Assembly: GCF_011764445.1 (NCBI RefSeq)
Contig: NZ_BLPG01000001.1
Coordinates: 372,001 to 436,000 of the forward strand
Length of the DNA stretch: 64,000 bases
Direction: 5' to 3'
From: Phytohabitans rumicis
GTDB taxonomy: Bacteria; Actinomycetota; Actinomycetes; Mycobacteriales; Micromonosporaceae
A program made the translations under genes and the position numbers. Positions 54,359 to 62,570 of the stretch are shown here, piece after piece. Under the pieces are notes generated by a model. That model was not told the DNA's origin. It ran no database searches and worked only from the letters and a program-made list of their open reading frames with translations. How positions within the stretch are numbered: position 1 is the stretch's first letter; every line of letters starts with the position of its first letter.

Positions 54359-56157
54359 GCCCCTGGCCGATCCGCGACTCTTGCCCGCGCGGGGACGGTT
54401 TCCAGTGCCGGCCGGCGGCACTGCTCGCGCACCAGGGCGGTCACCTCTTCGTACTCGATGTCGAGCGCGCCGGTGAGGAACAGCTCCCGGGCCAGCCGGC
54501 GCTGGATCTTGCCGCTGGTCGTGCGCGGTACGGCGCCGGAGCGGACCAGCGCCACGCTGGCCGCGCCCACGCCGTACTCCCGGGCCAGCAGCTGACGGAC
54601 CGCGGCGACGACCTCGCCGAGCTGCGCCGCGGTCAGCTGCCGGGCGCGGCACTCGTGGACGACCACCAGTTCCTCGTGCGGCACCTCGACGGTAAAGGCG
54701 GCGCCGGTGCCGCGGGACAGCGAGTCATGCGCGGTACGCACGTCCGCTTCCACGTCGTGCGGGTAGAGGTTGCGCCCGTTGACGATCAGCAGCTCCTTGA
54801 TCCGGCCGGTGACGTACAACCGTCCCTCGTGGACGATGCCCAGGTCGCCGGTGCGCAGGAAGTCACCGTCCCCGCCGGCGACGGTGTTGCCGAAGGCGGC
54901 CTGGGTCTGCTCCGGCTTGTTCCAGTACCCGCGGGCGACGCTGCGCCCGCGGATCCAGATCTCGCCGATCCGGTCCGCCTGCTGCTCCCGCCCCGTCGCC
55001 GGGTCGACGATCCGGATGTCGAACTCGGGCACCGTCACCCCGCTGCTGACCAGGTCCCGCGTCGCCGCATGCCCGCCGGCACCTCGCACGGGTGCGAACA
55101 CGTGCCGTTCGAGCAGGTCGGCGTCCACTGTGGAAATCTGCGGCGGCAGGTCAGGCTCGCTGCCGGTCACGCACAGCGTCGTCTCCGCCATGCCGTAGCC
55201 GGGTCGCACCGCCTCGGGGCGCAGGCCGGCCGCCGAGAACCGATCCCGGAACGCCCGCAGGGTGCGCGCCTGGATCGGCTCGGAACCGTTGACCGCGTGC
55301 CGCCAGCGGGACAGGTCGATGCCGGCCAGCTGCTCGTCGGTGATGCGCCGGGTGCACAGGTCGTACGCGAAGTTGGGCGCGGGCGACAGCACGATGTCGT
55401 GCCGGTCGATCAACTGCAGCCAGGTGTGCGGGCGCTTGAGGAAGGCGGTCGGCGACATCACCACGCTCCGGCCGCCGATGTACAGCGGCACCAGAAGCTG
55501 CCCGATGAGCCCAAAGTCGTGGTACATCGGCAGCCACCCGCCGATCGCGTCGTGCTCGGCCAGCCCGGTGAGTCGCTGGAAGGCGCCCACGTTGGACAGG
55601 ATGTTGCCGTGATCGACACGCACGCCCTTCGGGTCGCTCGTCGAGCCCGACGTGTACTGCAGGAACGCCACCGTGGTCGGGTCGAGGTCCGGTCGCTGCC
55701 ACTCGCCGGCCGGTGGCAGCTCCAGCTCGTCGGTGGGTAGGCACGCGATCGCGAGGCCCGACTCGTCCGCCCAGGCGGCGACGGCGGCGGCGCTGGCCGC
55801 GTCGGTGAGCACGGCCGCGGTGCCGGAGTCCCGGGCGATGCCGGCGAGGCGGGCCCGCTGGCGCTTGTACCCGTCGGGCAGCGGCGCCGGCACGGCGATC
55901 ATCCCGGCGTAGAGGGCGCCGAGGAAGTTCTCCGCGAAGCTCAACCCCGGTTCGTCCAGCACCAGCACCCGGTCACCGGGCCGCAGGCTGCGGCGCAGCA
56001 GCGCCGCGATGCGGCGGGCCCGCTGGTCCACCTGGGCGTACGACAGCGACCGCACGGCGCCGGTGCCACCCGGATCCGGGTCGAACACCAGGGCAGGCCG
56101 GTCCGGATGGGTGACCGCTCGAACGGTCAACAGGCTGACGAAGTCCTGCTCCGACAT
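54355..56157 (-). CDS. Fatty acyl-AMP ligase (FAAL)
   Basis: About 600 residues of the ANL adenylation superfamily. ATP motif FLQYTSGSTSDPKGVRVDHGNIL, then GGWLPMYHDFGLIGQLLVPLYIGGRSVVMSP (the FAAL-type WLPxYHDMGL signature), YGMAETTLCVTG, RTGDLGIVHEGRLYVTGRIKELLIVNGRNLYPHDVE and the C-terminal Lys in RTTSGKIQRRLA. The WLPxYHDxGL motif and GRNLYPxDVE distinguish FAALs from NRPS A domains. It activates a fatty acid as acyl-AMP and loads a carrier protein. The ATG follows GGAAAGGG. Confidence 0.95.
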   Translation of the reverse strand: MSEQDFVSLLTVRAVTHPDRPALVFDPDPGGTGAVRSLSYAQVDQRARRIAALLRRSLRPGDRVLVLDEPGLSFAENFLGALYAGMIAVPAPLPDGYKRQRARLAGIARDSGTAAVLTDAASAAAVAAWADESGLAIACLPTDELELPPAGEWQRPDLDPTTVAFLQYTSGSTSDPKGVRVDHGNILSNVGAFQRLTGLAEHDAIGGWLPMYHDFGLIGQLLVPLYIGGRSVVMSPTAFLKRPHTWLQLIDRHDIVLSPAPNFAYDLCTRRITDEQLAGIDLSRWRHAVNGSEPIQARTLRAFRDRFSAAGLRPEAVRPGYGMAETTLCVTGSEPDLPPQISTVDADLLERHVFAPVRGAGGHAATRDLVSSGVTVPEFDIRIVDPATGREQQADRIGEIWIRGRSVARGYWNKPEQTQAAFGNTVAGGDGDFLRTGDLGIVHEGRLYVTGRIKELLIVNGRNLYPHDVEADVRTAHDSLSRGTGAAFTVEVPHEELVVVHECRARQLTAAQLGEVVAAVRQLLAREYGVGAASVALVRSGAVPRTTSGKIQRRLARELFLTGALDIEYEEVTALVREQCRRPALETVPARARVADRPGA

Positions 56158-56231
56158 GAGGCAACCCTTTCCGGCAGCGATGGGACGGCGGTTCGTACAG
56201 AGGTGCGGCACCAGCGTCACGCGCCGCTACG

Positions 56232-56281
56232 CCGGGCAGAAGTCTCGTTCGGGCGGGCGCTTGGTGTAGCCGAACAGGCAT
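56232..56281 (-). promoter_or_regulatory. Shared upstream element of the FAAL gene
   Basis: CCGGGCAGAAGTCTCGTTCG (56232-56251 on the plus strand) differs at only three of 20 positions from 59929-59948, which lies the same distance (~74 nt) before the aminotransferase start. A second block, CGAAC, follows 19-20 nt further upstream in both. It is a candidate promoter or activator site for an internal transcript starting at the FAAL gene. Confidence 0.5.
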
Positions 56282-56297
56282 GGCCATGTCTTGCCGG

Positions 56298-57464
56298 TCA
56301 TCGCGGCGGCCGGGTGGCGTTGACCCAGCCGCAGGCGGCGCCGTCGAGCCCGACGCCGACGAGCGCCCGGCGCTCCTCAGTGGACAGTCGGTGATGGTCG
56401 CGGTCCGACAGGCCGGACTCTACCCACGTGGCCATGGCCGAACGGGACAGTTGCGCGCTCGTGACGGCGGTGCTGGCCTCCTCGCGGGCACCGCGGACGC
56501 CGGCGGCGTCGGCCGCCAGCAAGTAGCCGGCCGCCCACACCTCGGTGGCGACCGCCCGCAGCCGTCGCACCCGGACCCCCCGCAGGTCCGCGCGCGCGTC
56601 GAAGCCTTCTATGATCGCGTCCGGGTCGGCCCCGATCAGCGTGCACCAGTCCGCCCAGTACCAGCCGAAGTAGTGCTCGGCCGGCTCACCGGTACCGGGG
56701 CGGAACAGCCGCAGGTGGCAGCGGGACGAACGCAGCTCCACCGCGTACGCGCGGGGCTCGTGCGGCTGGCACCGCCGCGTCAGGGCCTCCTCGGTCGCCG
56801 CCCGCAGCCGCCAGTGGTCGGCCCCGAGCGTCGGGTCGGCGAGGAACACCGTCGCGTGGAACCGGCCCTCGTGCCCCACGATGGTCGGGTCCTCGCGGTG
56901 GTCGACCAGGTGCGGCACGGTCGCCACGACCGGCACATCGTGCTCCCGGCAGTAGTTGACGACCATCTCGTCGTCGTCCTTCACCTCGTCCGGGATCCCG
57001 GCGAGGTAGTCGGCCAGCTCCCGGGCCCGCGCCGCCGGCAGCACGAAGCCTTGCGTCGGCGTCCATTCGTGGCGGGACAGCGGCGCGAACGGGGAGCCGG
57101 CCATCGCCGCCCGCCGCACCAGGTAGGAGTTCTGCGGGCTGTCCCAGTGCGAGTAGAGCGAGATGCCGTGTCCGGGGCGCTGCGCGACGGCCCGGCGTAG
57201 CTGCGCCGCGAAGTCGCGCACCAGCAGGATGTCGTCCTGCAGGACGAGGTGGTGCGTGACGCCGTCCTCGACCGCCCGCCAGGCCCGTTTGGCCGTGCGC
57301 AGCGGGCTGGGCGGCCCGTCGGGGTCGGGGTCGGTGACCACCCTGGCGGCCAGCGGCGCGCAGGCCCGGACCAGGTCGGGGATCCGGTCCCGCCGCCGCG
57401 GGTGGTGCATGATGGCCACGCCGATCCGGACGTCCGGGACCGCCCCGGGGTCGGCGCTGCTCAC
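56298..57464 (-). CDS. GT-A-like glycosyltransferase, cluster paralogue 2
   Basis: A 388-residue paralogue of the protein at 35203-36399: VRIGVAIMHHPRRRDRIPDLV, LRTAKRAWRAVEDGVTHHLVLQDDILLV (acidic pair), LPAARARELADYLAGIPDEVKDDDEMVVNY, HYFGWYWADWCTL and a helical C-terminus. The conservation of VTDPDPDGPPSPLRTAK and the QDD motif suggests a nucleotide-sugar-type active site. The GTG start overlaps the MocA-family stop (GTGA). Two copies in one cluster imply two transfer steps or divergent functions. Confidence 0.65.
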   Translation of the reverse strand: MSSADPGAVPDVRIGVAIMHHPRRRDRIPDLVRACAPLAARVVTDPDPDGPPSPLRTAKRAWRAVEDGVTHHLVLQDDILLVRDFAAQLRRAVAQRPGHGISLYSHWDSPQNSYLVRRAAMAGSPFAPLSRHEWTPTQGFVLPAARARELADYLAGIPDEVKDDDEMVVNYCREHDVPVVATVPHLVDHREDPTIVGHEGRFHATVFLADPTLGADHWRLRAATEEALTRRCQPHEPRAYAVELRSSRCHLRLFRPGTGEPAEHYFGWYWADWCTLIGADPDAIIEGFDARADLRGVRVRRLRAVATEVWAAGYLLAADAAGVRGAREEASTAVTSAQLSRSAMATWVESGLSDRDHHRLSTEERRALVGVGLDGAACGWVNATRPPR

Positions 57465-58503
57465 CCGGTCACTGCCGGGCGGTGCTCCGGCACGCTGACC
57501 GGCGTTCCGCCCCGCCGGGCGGACTCGTACGCCGCGCACACCACCGCGGTCGTCGTCACGACCTCCGTCAGCGGGCGCTCCCAGCCCGTACCGGTCGACA
57601 CGAGCCCGGCGAAGTCGGCGAACATGCCGGCGAACCAGTCCCGGTGTGTGGAGTCCCCGTCGGGGACGCGAGCGCCTCGCGGGTCGGGCCGCCGGCGCCG
57701 GTGAGCTCCGCGACGCCGTCCCGCACGCTCGCCGTACCCTGCGGGCCCGACAGCTCGTACCGGTTGGTGCGCCGCGCCGCCACCCAGCTCAGGCCGATCG
57801 TGCAGTCGCCGGTCGGGAAGTCGAGGCGTACGTCGATCGCCTCGTCCACGCCACCGGACGGGTCACCCCCGGCCCACCGCGCGGAGGCCGTCACCTTCGC
57901 CGGCACCGCGGCGAACAGCCGGGTCGCCATGTAGACGCAGTGCGTGCCGTGGTCCATCATGATGCCGCCGCCGGCCAGCGCCGGGTCCCGCCGCCAGTCC
58001 GGCAGCCAGCCGGCGACCCCGCGGGCGTGGGTGTCCCGCTGGATCTCGAAGGTGCCCGACATCGGGCTGCCCACCCGGCCCCGCGCCACCGCGTCGGCGA
58101 GCACCCGCATCATCGGCGAGAAGCCGTAGTTGTGGGCCGGGTAGAGCAACGCGCCCCCGCGCCGGGCGTGGGCCACGAGGTCCAGCGCGTCCTCCGTGCT
58201 GAACGCGACCGGCTTCTCGCAGATGACGTGCCGCCCGGCGGCCAGCGCGAGCCGGGCAAGTTCCCCGTGGTACGCCGGCGGCGTACAGATGTCCACCGCG
58301 TCGACCGGCGTCGCGTCCCACAGCTCGTCGAGGCTGGCGTGCACGCGCACCTCGGGATCCAGCGCCCGCACCCGCTCCCGCCGCTGCGGCGACGTCTCCA
58401 CCACCGCGACCACGTCGGCGCCGGCGATCGGCCGGTACGCCGACAGCCGGGCCTCGCCCGCGGTGCCGAACCCGACGATCGCCATCCGCAGCGCCGGCTT
58501 CAC
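57461..58503 (-). CDS. Gfo/Idh/MocA-family dehydrogenase (one frameshift)
   Basis: About 348 residues after repair of a one-base deletion in the C4/G4 runs at 57655-57665. Rossmann motif MAIVGFGTAGEARLSAY, EKPVAF signature (CEKPVAFSTEDALDLV), and catalytic-region GGIMMDHGTHCVYMATRLF. After the break the other frame continues DSTHRDWFAGMFADFAGLVSTGTGWERPL, typical of the family C-terminus. It could oxidise a hydroxyl of inositol to a ketone for transamination by the neighbouring aminotransferase. The GTG start overlaps the aminotransferase stop. Confidence 0.85.
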
Positions 58504-59855
58504 CGCTGGCCTCCCTCACTTGGGCCCGCCACGAGGACCCGCCGGATGATGTCGACGGCCTCGCGCATCACGCCCTCGTCCACGGTCAGCGGCGGATACA
58601 GCCGCAGTGTGTTGCCGCCGACCATCACCAGCACCCCGGCGTCGAGCAGCGCGAGGAAGGTGTCCCGGATGACCTCCTTGGGCGCCGGCCGCCGGGTCTG
58701 CTTGTCGGTGACCAGCTCGATGCCGATCGCCAGGCCCGCGCCCCGCACGTCGCCGACCAGCGGCGCCTCGTCCACGAGCGGGCGCAGGGCGTGCAGCATC
58801 TCGTCGCCCAGCTTCGCCGCCCGCGCCGGCAGGTCGTCCTCGATCAGGATCTGGGTGGTGGTGGCCACCGCGCGGCACGCCAGCGGAAACGCGCCGAAGC
58901 TCGACGAGCTGGCGCTCGGATCGGAGAACGGTGCCGCCGACATGGTCTCGGCGGAGGCGATGACGCCGGTGACCGGGTACCCGGCGCCCATGCCCTTGCC
59001 GACGGTGAGGATGTCCGGGCTGACCTCGTCCCCGTCGCGCTGGAAGGCGAACGGCGCACCCGTGCGCCCGAAGCCGGTCATCATCTCGTCGACCACGAGC
59101 AGCGCGTCGAACTCGCGGGCCACGGATTGCAGCGCCGCCAGGTAGCCCGGCGGCGGCACGACGTTGCCGGAGCGGCCCTGCACCGGTTCGACGACGATCG
59201 CGGCCAGCGCACCGGTGGAGTTCTCCTTGATGGTGTCGCGGGCGGTCTCGACGCAGGCGAACCCGCAGCTGGGAAACGTGAGCTTCAGCGGGCAGTGGTA
59301 GCAGTTGGCGTACGGTGCGCTGAAGTACCCGGGCGGCAGCGGGCCGAGGCCCGAACGGGCGCCCGTGGTCAGCGCGAGGCTGCCGGCGGTCTTGCCGTGA
59401 AAGCCGCCCCAGAAGGACAGGAACTCGTACTTGCCGGTGACCGACTTCGCCAGCCGCAGAGCGGCCTCCACCGCCTCCGTACCGCCGCTGTAGAGCTGGA
59501 TCCGGTCCAGCGGCGGCGGCAGGAAGTCGCGCAGCACCCCGGCCATCGCCAGCCGCCCCGCGGAGCCGAACGCGCCGGCCGGCGCGTCGGCGAGGTCGGC
59601 GCGCAGCGCCTCGACCAGCCGGGGGTTGGCGTGCCCGATGGAGTTGACGCCGCCGGCGCCCTGGAAGTCGATGACCAGGTTTCCGTCCACATCGGTCAGT
59701 TCGGCGCCGGCGGCCGAGGCCACGCAGAGCTGCGCCCACAGCATGACCGCCTGTAGGCCGGGGCCGATCACCTCCTGCTCTACCGCCCACTGCGCATCAG
59801 AACGCGGGCGCGAGCCCTGCCGTCCCCAGATCTTGCGTTCCGCCAGGTCTGTCAT
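58500..59855 (-). CDS. Class III PLP-dependent aminotransferase
   Basis: A 451-residue fold-type I aminotransferase. Motifs: LYSGGTEAVEAALRLAKSVTGK, FWGGFHGKTAGSLALT, VVEPVQGRSGNVVPP, LLVVDEMMTGFGRTG and PLP-Lys in DILTVGKGMGAGYPVTG. A Cys-rich insert ANCYHCPLKLTFPSCGFAC lies in the middle. It probably aminates the ketone produced by the coupled dehydrogenase to give an amino-inositol. It is the first gene of the minus-strand core operon. Confidence 0.92.
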   Translation of the reverse strand: MTDLAERKIWGRQGSRPRSDAQWAVEQEVIGPGLQAVMLWAQLCVASAAGAELTDVDGNLVIDFQGAGGVNSIGHANPRLVEALRADLADAPAGAFGSAGRLAMAGVLRDFLPPPLDRIQLYSGGTEAVEAALRLAKSVTGKYEFLSFWGGFHGKTAGSLALTTGARSGLGPLPPGYFSAPYANCYHCPLKLTFPSCGFACVETARDTIKENSTGALAAIVVEPVQGRSGNVVPPPGYLAALQSVAREFDALLVVDEMMTGFGRTGAPFAFQRDGDEVSPDILTVGKGMGAGYPVTGVIASAETMSAAPFSDPSASSSSFGAFPLACRAVATTTQILIEDDLPARAAKLGDEMLHALRPLVDEAPLVGDVRGAGLAIGIELVTDKQTRRPAPKEVIRDTFLALLDAGVLVMVGGNTLRLYPPLTVDEGVMREAVDIIRRVLVAGPSEGGQR

Positions 59856-59928
59856 CGCGTCACCTCTCCGTCCACGAACGGCCGCCCGGCACCCACGGGC
59901 CCGACGACCATGCTCGGGCGCCGCGGGA

Positions 59929-59979
59929 CCGGGCGGGAGTCTCGTTGGACCGCGAGGTTGATGCGGGACGAACGGCTAT
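59929..59979 (-). promoter_or_regulatory. Shared upstream element of the aminotransferase gene
   Basis: CCGGGCGGGAGTCTCGTTGG (59929-59948, plus strand) matches 17 of 20 positions with 56232-56251. The CGAAC block follows at 59969-59973. It lies 74 nt before the aminotransferase start and 108 nt before the divergent inositol monophosphatase. Confidence 0.5.
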
Positions 59980-59988
59980 GCCCGTTCG
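59969..59988. promoter_or_regulatory. Inverted repeat between aminotransferase and inositol monophosphatase
   Basis: CGAACGG and CCGTTCG (7-bp perfect arms, 6-nt spacer CTATGC) lie in the 179-bp divergent promoter region. It overlaps the distal block of the shared element and the GGGCATAGCC motif seen near the MATE gene, so it could be the operator of a cluster regulator. Confidence 0.5.
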
Positions 59989-60034
59989 AGGCCGGACACC
60001 CGTACGGGGCCCTCGCAGCCGTTACCGTCGCCCG

Positions 60035-60850
60035 ATGGAGGATCCCGTACAGCTGATGGACGCCGCCGCCGCGGCCGCCACGCGGACCGGCCGGTTCCTG
60101 CGCGAGCAGTTCCGGGCCGGCTTGCGGGCGACGACGAAGACGTACGCCCACGACGTGGTCACCGAGGCGGACCGGCACGTCGAGTCCGCCATCCGGGGCG
60201 AACTGCTGGCCGCGGCACCCGGGTCGGTGGTCGTCGGCGAGGAGGGCGGCCGGGCCGGCGATGGCTCCGGCAGCGGCGTCACCTGGTCGATCGACCCGAT
60301 CGACGGCACCTTCAACTTCGTCCGGGGCATCCCGCTGTTCTGCACCTCGGTCGGGCTGAGCATCGACGGCCAGCCGGCCGGCGGGTGCGTGTACGACCCG
60401 GTGCACGACGAGCTGTTCACGGCAGCGGCGGGGCGGCTGTGGCACAACGGGGCGCCGGTCCCCCGCGGTACGCCGTCGCAGGACCCGCCGCTGGTGCTGT
60501 GCGACATCCCCACCGCGGGGATCAGCGCCGACCCGCGGGAGGACGCGCTCCTGCGCGACCTGCTGTCGGTCTGCGCCGACGTACGCCGCATCGGCTCGTC
60601 GGCGTTGTCCCTGGCGTGGGTCGCGGTCGGGCGGGCCGACCTGGCGGCCAACGCCGACGTGTTCGACTGGGACGTCGCCGCCGGCCGGGTCCTGGTCGCG
60701 GCCGCCGGTGGCGGCTACCAGGACGTGCCGGGGCCGGCCCGGTACGACCGCCCGGGCGGGTTCGTCGCCTGGTCCGCCGGCCGCGAGGAGCTGGCCGGCC
60801 GGGTCGCCACCGCGCTGGCCGCCCTGCCCGCGCTGGCACCCACCCGCTGA
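60035..60850 (+). CDS. Inositol monophosphatase family protein
   Basis: A 271-residue Mg-dependent phosphatase. Metal-binding motifs VVGEEGG, WSIDPIDGTFNFVRGIP (DPIDGTxNF) and C-terminal FDWDVAAGRVLVAAAGG (WD-xAAG) are all present. It hydrolyses inositol 1/3-phosphate to free myo-inositol. Partnered in this cluster with inositol-3-phosphate synthase, it completes inositol supply for the dehydrogenase/aminotransferase pair. It is divergent from the aminotransferase gene. Confidence 0.95.
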   Translation: MEDPVQLMDAAAAAATRTGRFLREQFRAGLRATTKTYAHDVVTEADRHVESAIRGELLAAAPGSVVVGEEGGRAGDGSGSGVTWSIDPIDGTFNFVRGIPLFCTSVGLSIDGQPAGGCVYDPVHDELFTAAAGRLWHNGAPVPRGTPSQDPPLVLCDIPTAGISADPREDALLRDLLSVCADVRRIGSSALSLAWVAVGRADLAANADVFDWDVAAGRVLVAAAGGGYQDVPGPARYDRPGGFVAWSAGREELAGRVATALAALPALAPTR

Positions 60851-60948
60851 CCGCCCGGCGGGGCCTGCCCGTTCGTCCGCTCGTTGGGCGCTGGTGCGCA
60901 CCCACCGGGTGTTCGAGCCTGGGGACTCACGGCAAGGGAGGTCGGCAC

Positions 60949-61698
60949 ATGCGAGGCGAGCAGGAGACCCGGCACCGCACTGTCTTCCTCGGCGGCCTGC
61001 ACCGCAGCGGCACCACGCTGCTCGCGTCGCTCATCGCCACCCATCCGCAGGTCAGCGGTTTCCGGCAGACGGGCGCGCCGGAGGACGAGGGGCAGCACCT
61101 GCAGACCGTGTGCCCCATCGACGAGCACCACGGCGGGCCGGGGCGGTTCGCGTACGTACCCGAGGCGCACATGACCGAACGGTCGCCGCTGGCTACGGCC
61201 GCCAACGGCCGGCTGCTGCGCCAGCAGTGGTCCCGCTACTGGGACCTGAGCCGGCCGGTACTGGTCGAGAAGTCCCCACCCAACCTGCTGCGCTTCCGGT
61301 TCCTGCAGCACCTGTTTGCGGGGTCCCGCTTCATCTTCGTGATGCGACATCCGATACCGGTCGCCCTGAGCACTCGCAAGTGGACGCCCGCGCTCACCGT
61401 GCGGCAGGTGGTGCGGCACTGGGTGCACGCGTACGACATCGCGGCGGCCGACGCCGCAATGATCGACAGCCTGCTCCTCGTGCGGTACGAGGACCTCATG
61501 GTGGATCCGTCCACCACGATGAAGTCCATCGCGGAGTTCCTCGACCTGTCCGCCGACTTCGAGCTCGGCGCGTTGGACCGGGTGACGAACGCCCGGTACC
61601 ACGCCCGGTGGCTGTCCAGCCCGGAGCGGGCGGCGGACGACCTGCACGACCTGGAGCCGGACGTGCTCCGGCACGGCTACCACATCAACGCCTGCTGA
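60949..61698 (+). CDS. Sulfotransferase family protein
   Basis: A 249-residue P-loop sulfotransferase. PAPS 5'-phosphosulfate loop FLGGLHRSGTTLLASLIATHP and 3'-phosphate-binding region LVEKSPPNLLRFRFLQHLF plus FIFVMRHPIPVALS are visible. The length is typical of bacterial tailoring sulfotransferases. The ATG follows AAGGGAGG. It lies 98 nt after the phosphatase gene in the same direction. Likely sulfates a hydroxyl on the cyclitol or sugar part of the product. Confidence 0.92.
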   Translation: MRGEQETRHRTVFLGGLHRSGTTLLASLIATHPQVSGFRQTGAPEDEGQHLQTVCPIDEHHGGPGRFAYVPEAHMTERSPLATAANGRLLRQQWSRYWDLSRPVLVEKSPPNLLRFRFLQHLFAGSRFIFVMRHPIPVALSTRKWTPALTVRQVVRHWVHAYDIAAADAAMIDSLLLVRYEDLMVDPSTTMKSIAEFLDLSADFELGALDRVTNARYHARWLSSPERAADDLHDLEPDVLRHGYHINAC

Positions 61699-61711
61699 AC
61701 GGAGGCCACGC

Positions 61712-62514
61712 GTGTCCCGGTTGCTCATCGTCCACGGCACCGCCGGCCCGGTCCGGACCGACGCCTCGGTACGCCTGGAGTGGGTCACGTCCATGCTCGA
61801 CGGGCTCGCGCTGGCCGGGTGGCCCGCCCCCGCGTTCGACGCCGACCGTGACATCACGCTCGTGAACCTGGACGACGCCCCCACCCCGAGCCCGCACCCG
61901 ACCCGGTCTGGGAAGCCGCCGTCCTCGACCGGTGCTGGCGGGCGGCCCGTTTCGACGCGGCGCCACCGTCCGGCCGGACCGGCACGGTCGCGGACCGGCT
62001 GGCGTGGTCGCGATACTTCACTGGCCTGCCGGCCGGCGACCTGGTCGCCGCGCTCCGGCAGGTACGCTCCCACGTCGCCGGCGACGATCTCGGCCGGCGC
62101 GCGGCGGACCGAGTCCGGGCGGCGATCGTCCCTCGGACCCGTGCCGTCATCGGGCACTGTCTGGGTGCCGTGGCGGCGTTGAGCGCGGTGGCCGCCCTTG
62201 ATCCGGGTACCGCGCCAACGCTCGTCACCATCGGCGCCCCGCTGGACCTGATGCCGGTGGGGCGTCCGCCAGCACGCTGGATCGACATCGCCGACGTGCA
62301 TGACACCCTGGTCCACGCGGGGACATCCGGCGGCGTACCGGCCGCCGGCGCCGCCCAACGGGTACGCATGGACTGCGACCCCCGGCTGCGCTGTGCCCGC
62401 AACTACCTGGCGGCGCCGGAGTTCGGGGAGGTACTCGGCGCCCTGCTCGCCCCGCCGCGGTCGCCGCACCGGGACCCGCCGCTCATGTCCGGAACGAGAC
62501 ATCGGCCTGGATAA
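61712..62514 (+). CDS. Alpha/beta-hydrolase-like protein (one frameshift)
   Basis: About 268 residues once a one-base deletion at 61878-61887 is repaired. N-terminal SRLLIVHGTAGPVRTDASVRLEW (oxyanion-region HG) is followed, in the shifted frame, by DPVWEAAVLDRCWRAARFDAAPPSGRTG and the nucleophile elbow VIGHCLGAVAALSAV. The elbow is G-H-C-L-G, so the nucleophile would be Cys instead of Ser. A late His (IADVHDTLVHAG) could complete a triad. GTG start behind GGAGG, 13 nt after the sulfotransferase stop. Possible releasing or acyl-transfer enzyme. Confidence 0.65.
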
Positions 62515-62570
62515 CTGGCACCACTGTCGGATTCGATGGTGTCGTGACGCCGAGCGAGAGAGGCGCAACG

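Noticed and set aside
54355-56157. NRPS adenylation domain
   Set aside because: The WLPMYHDFGLIG and GRNLYPHDVE motifs and the absence of a fused PCP identify a fatty acyl-AMP ligase.
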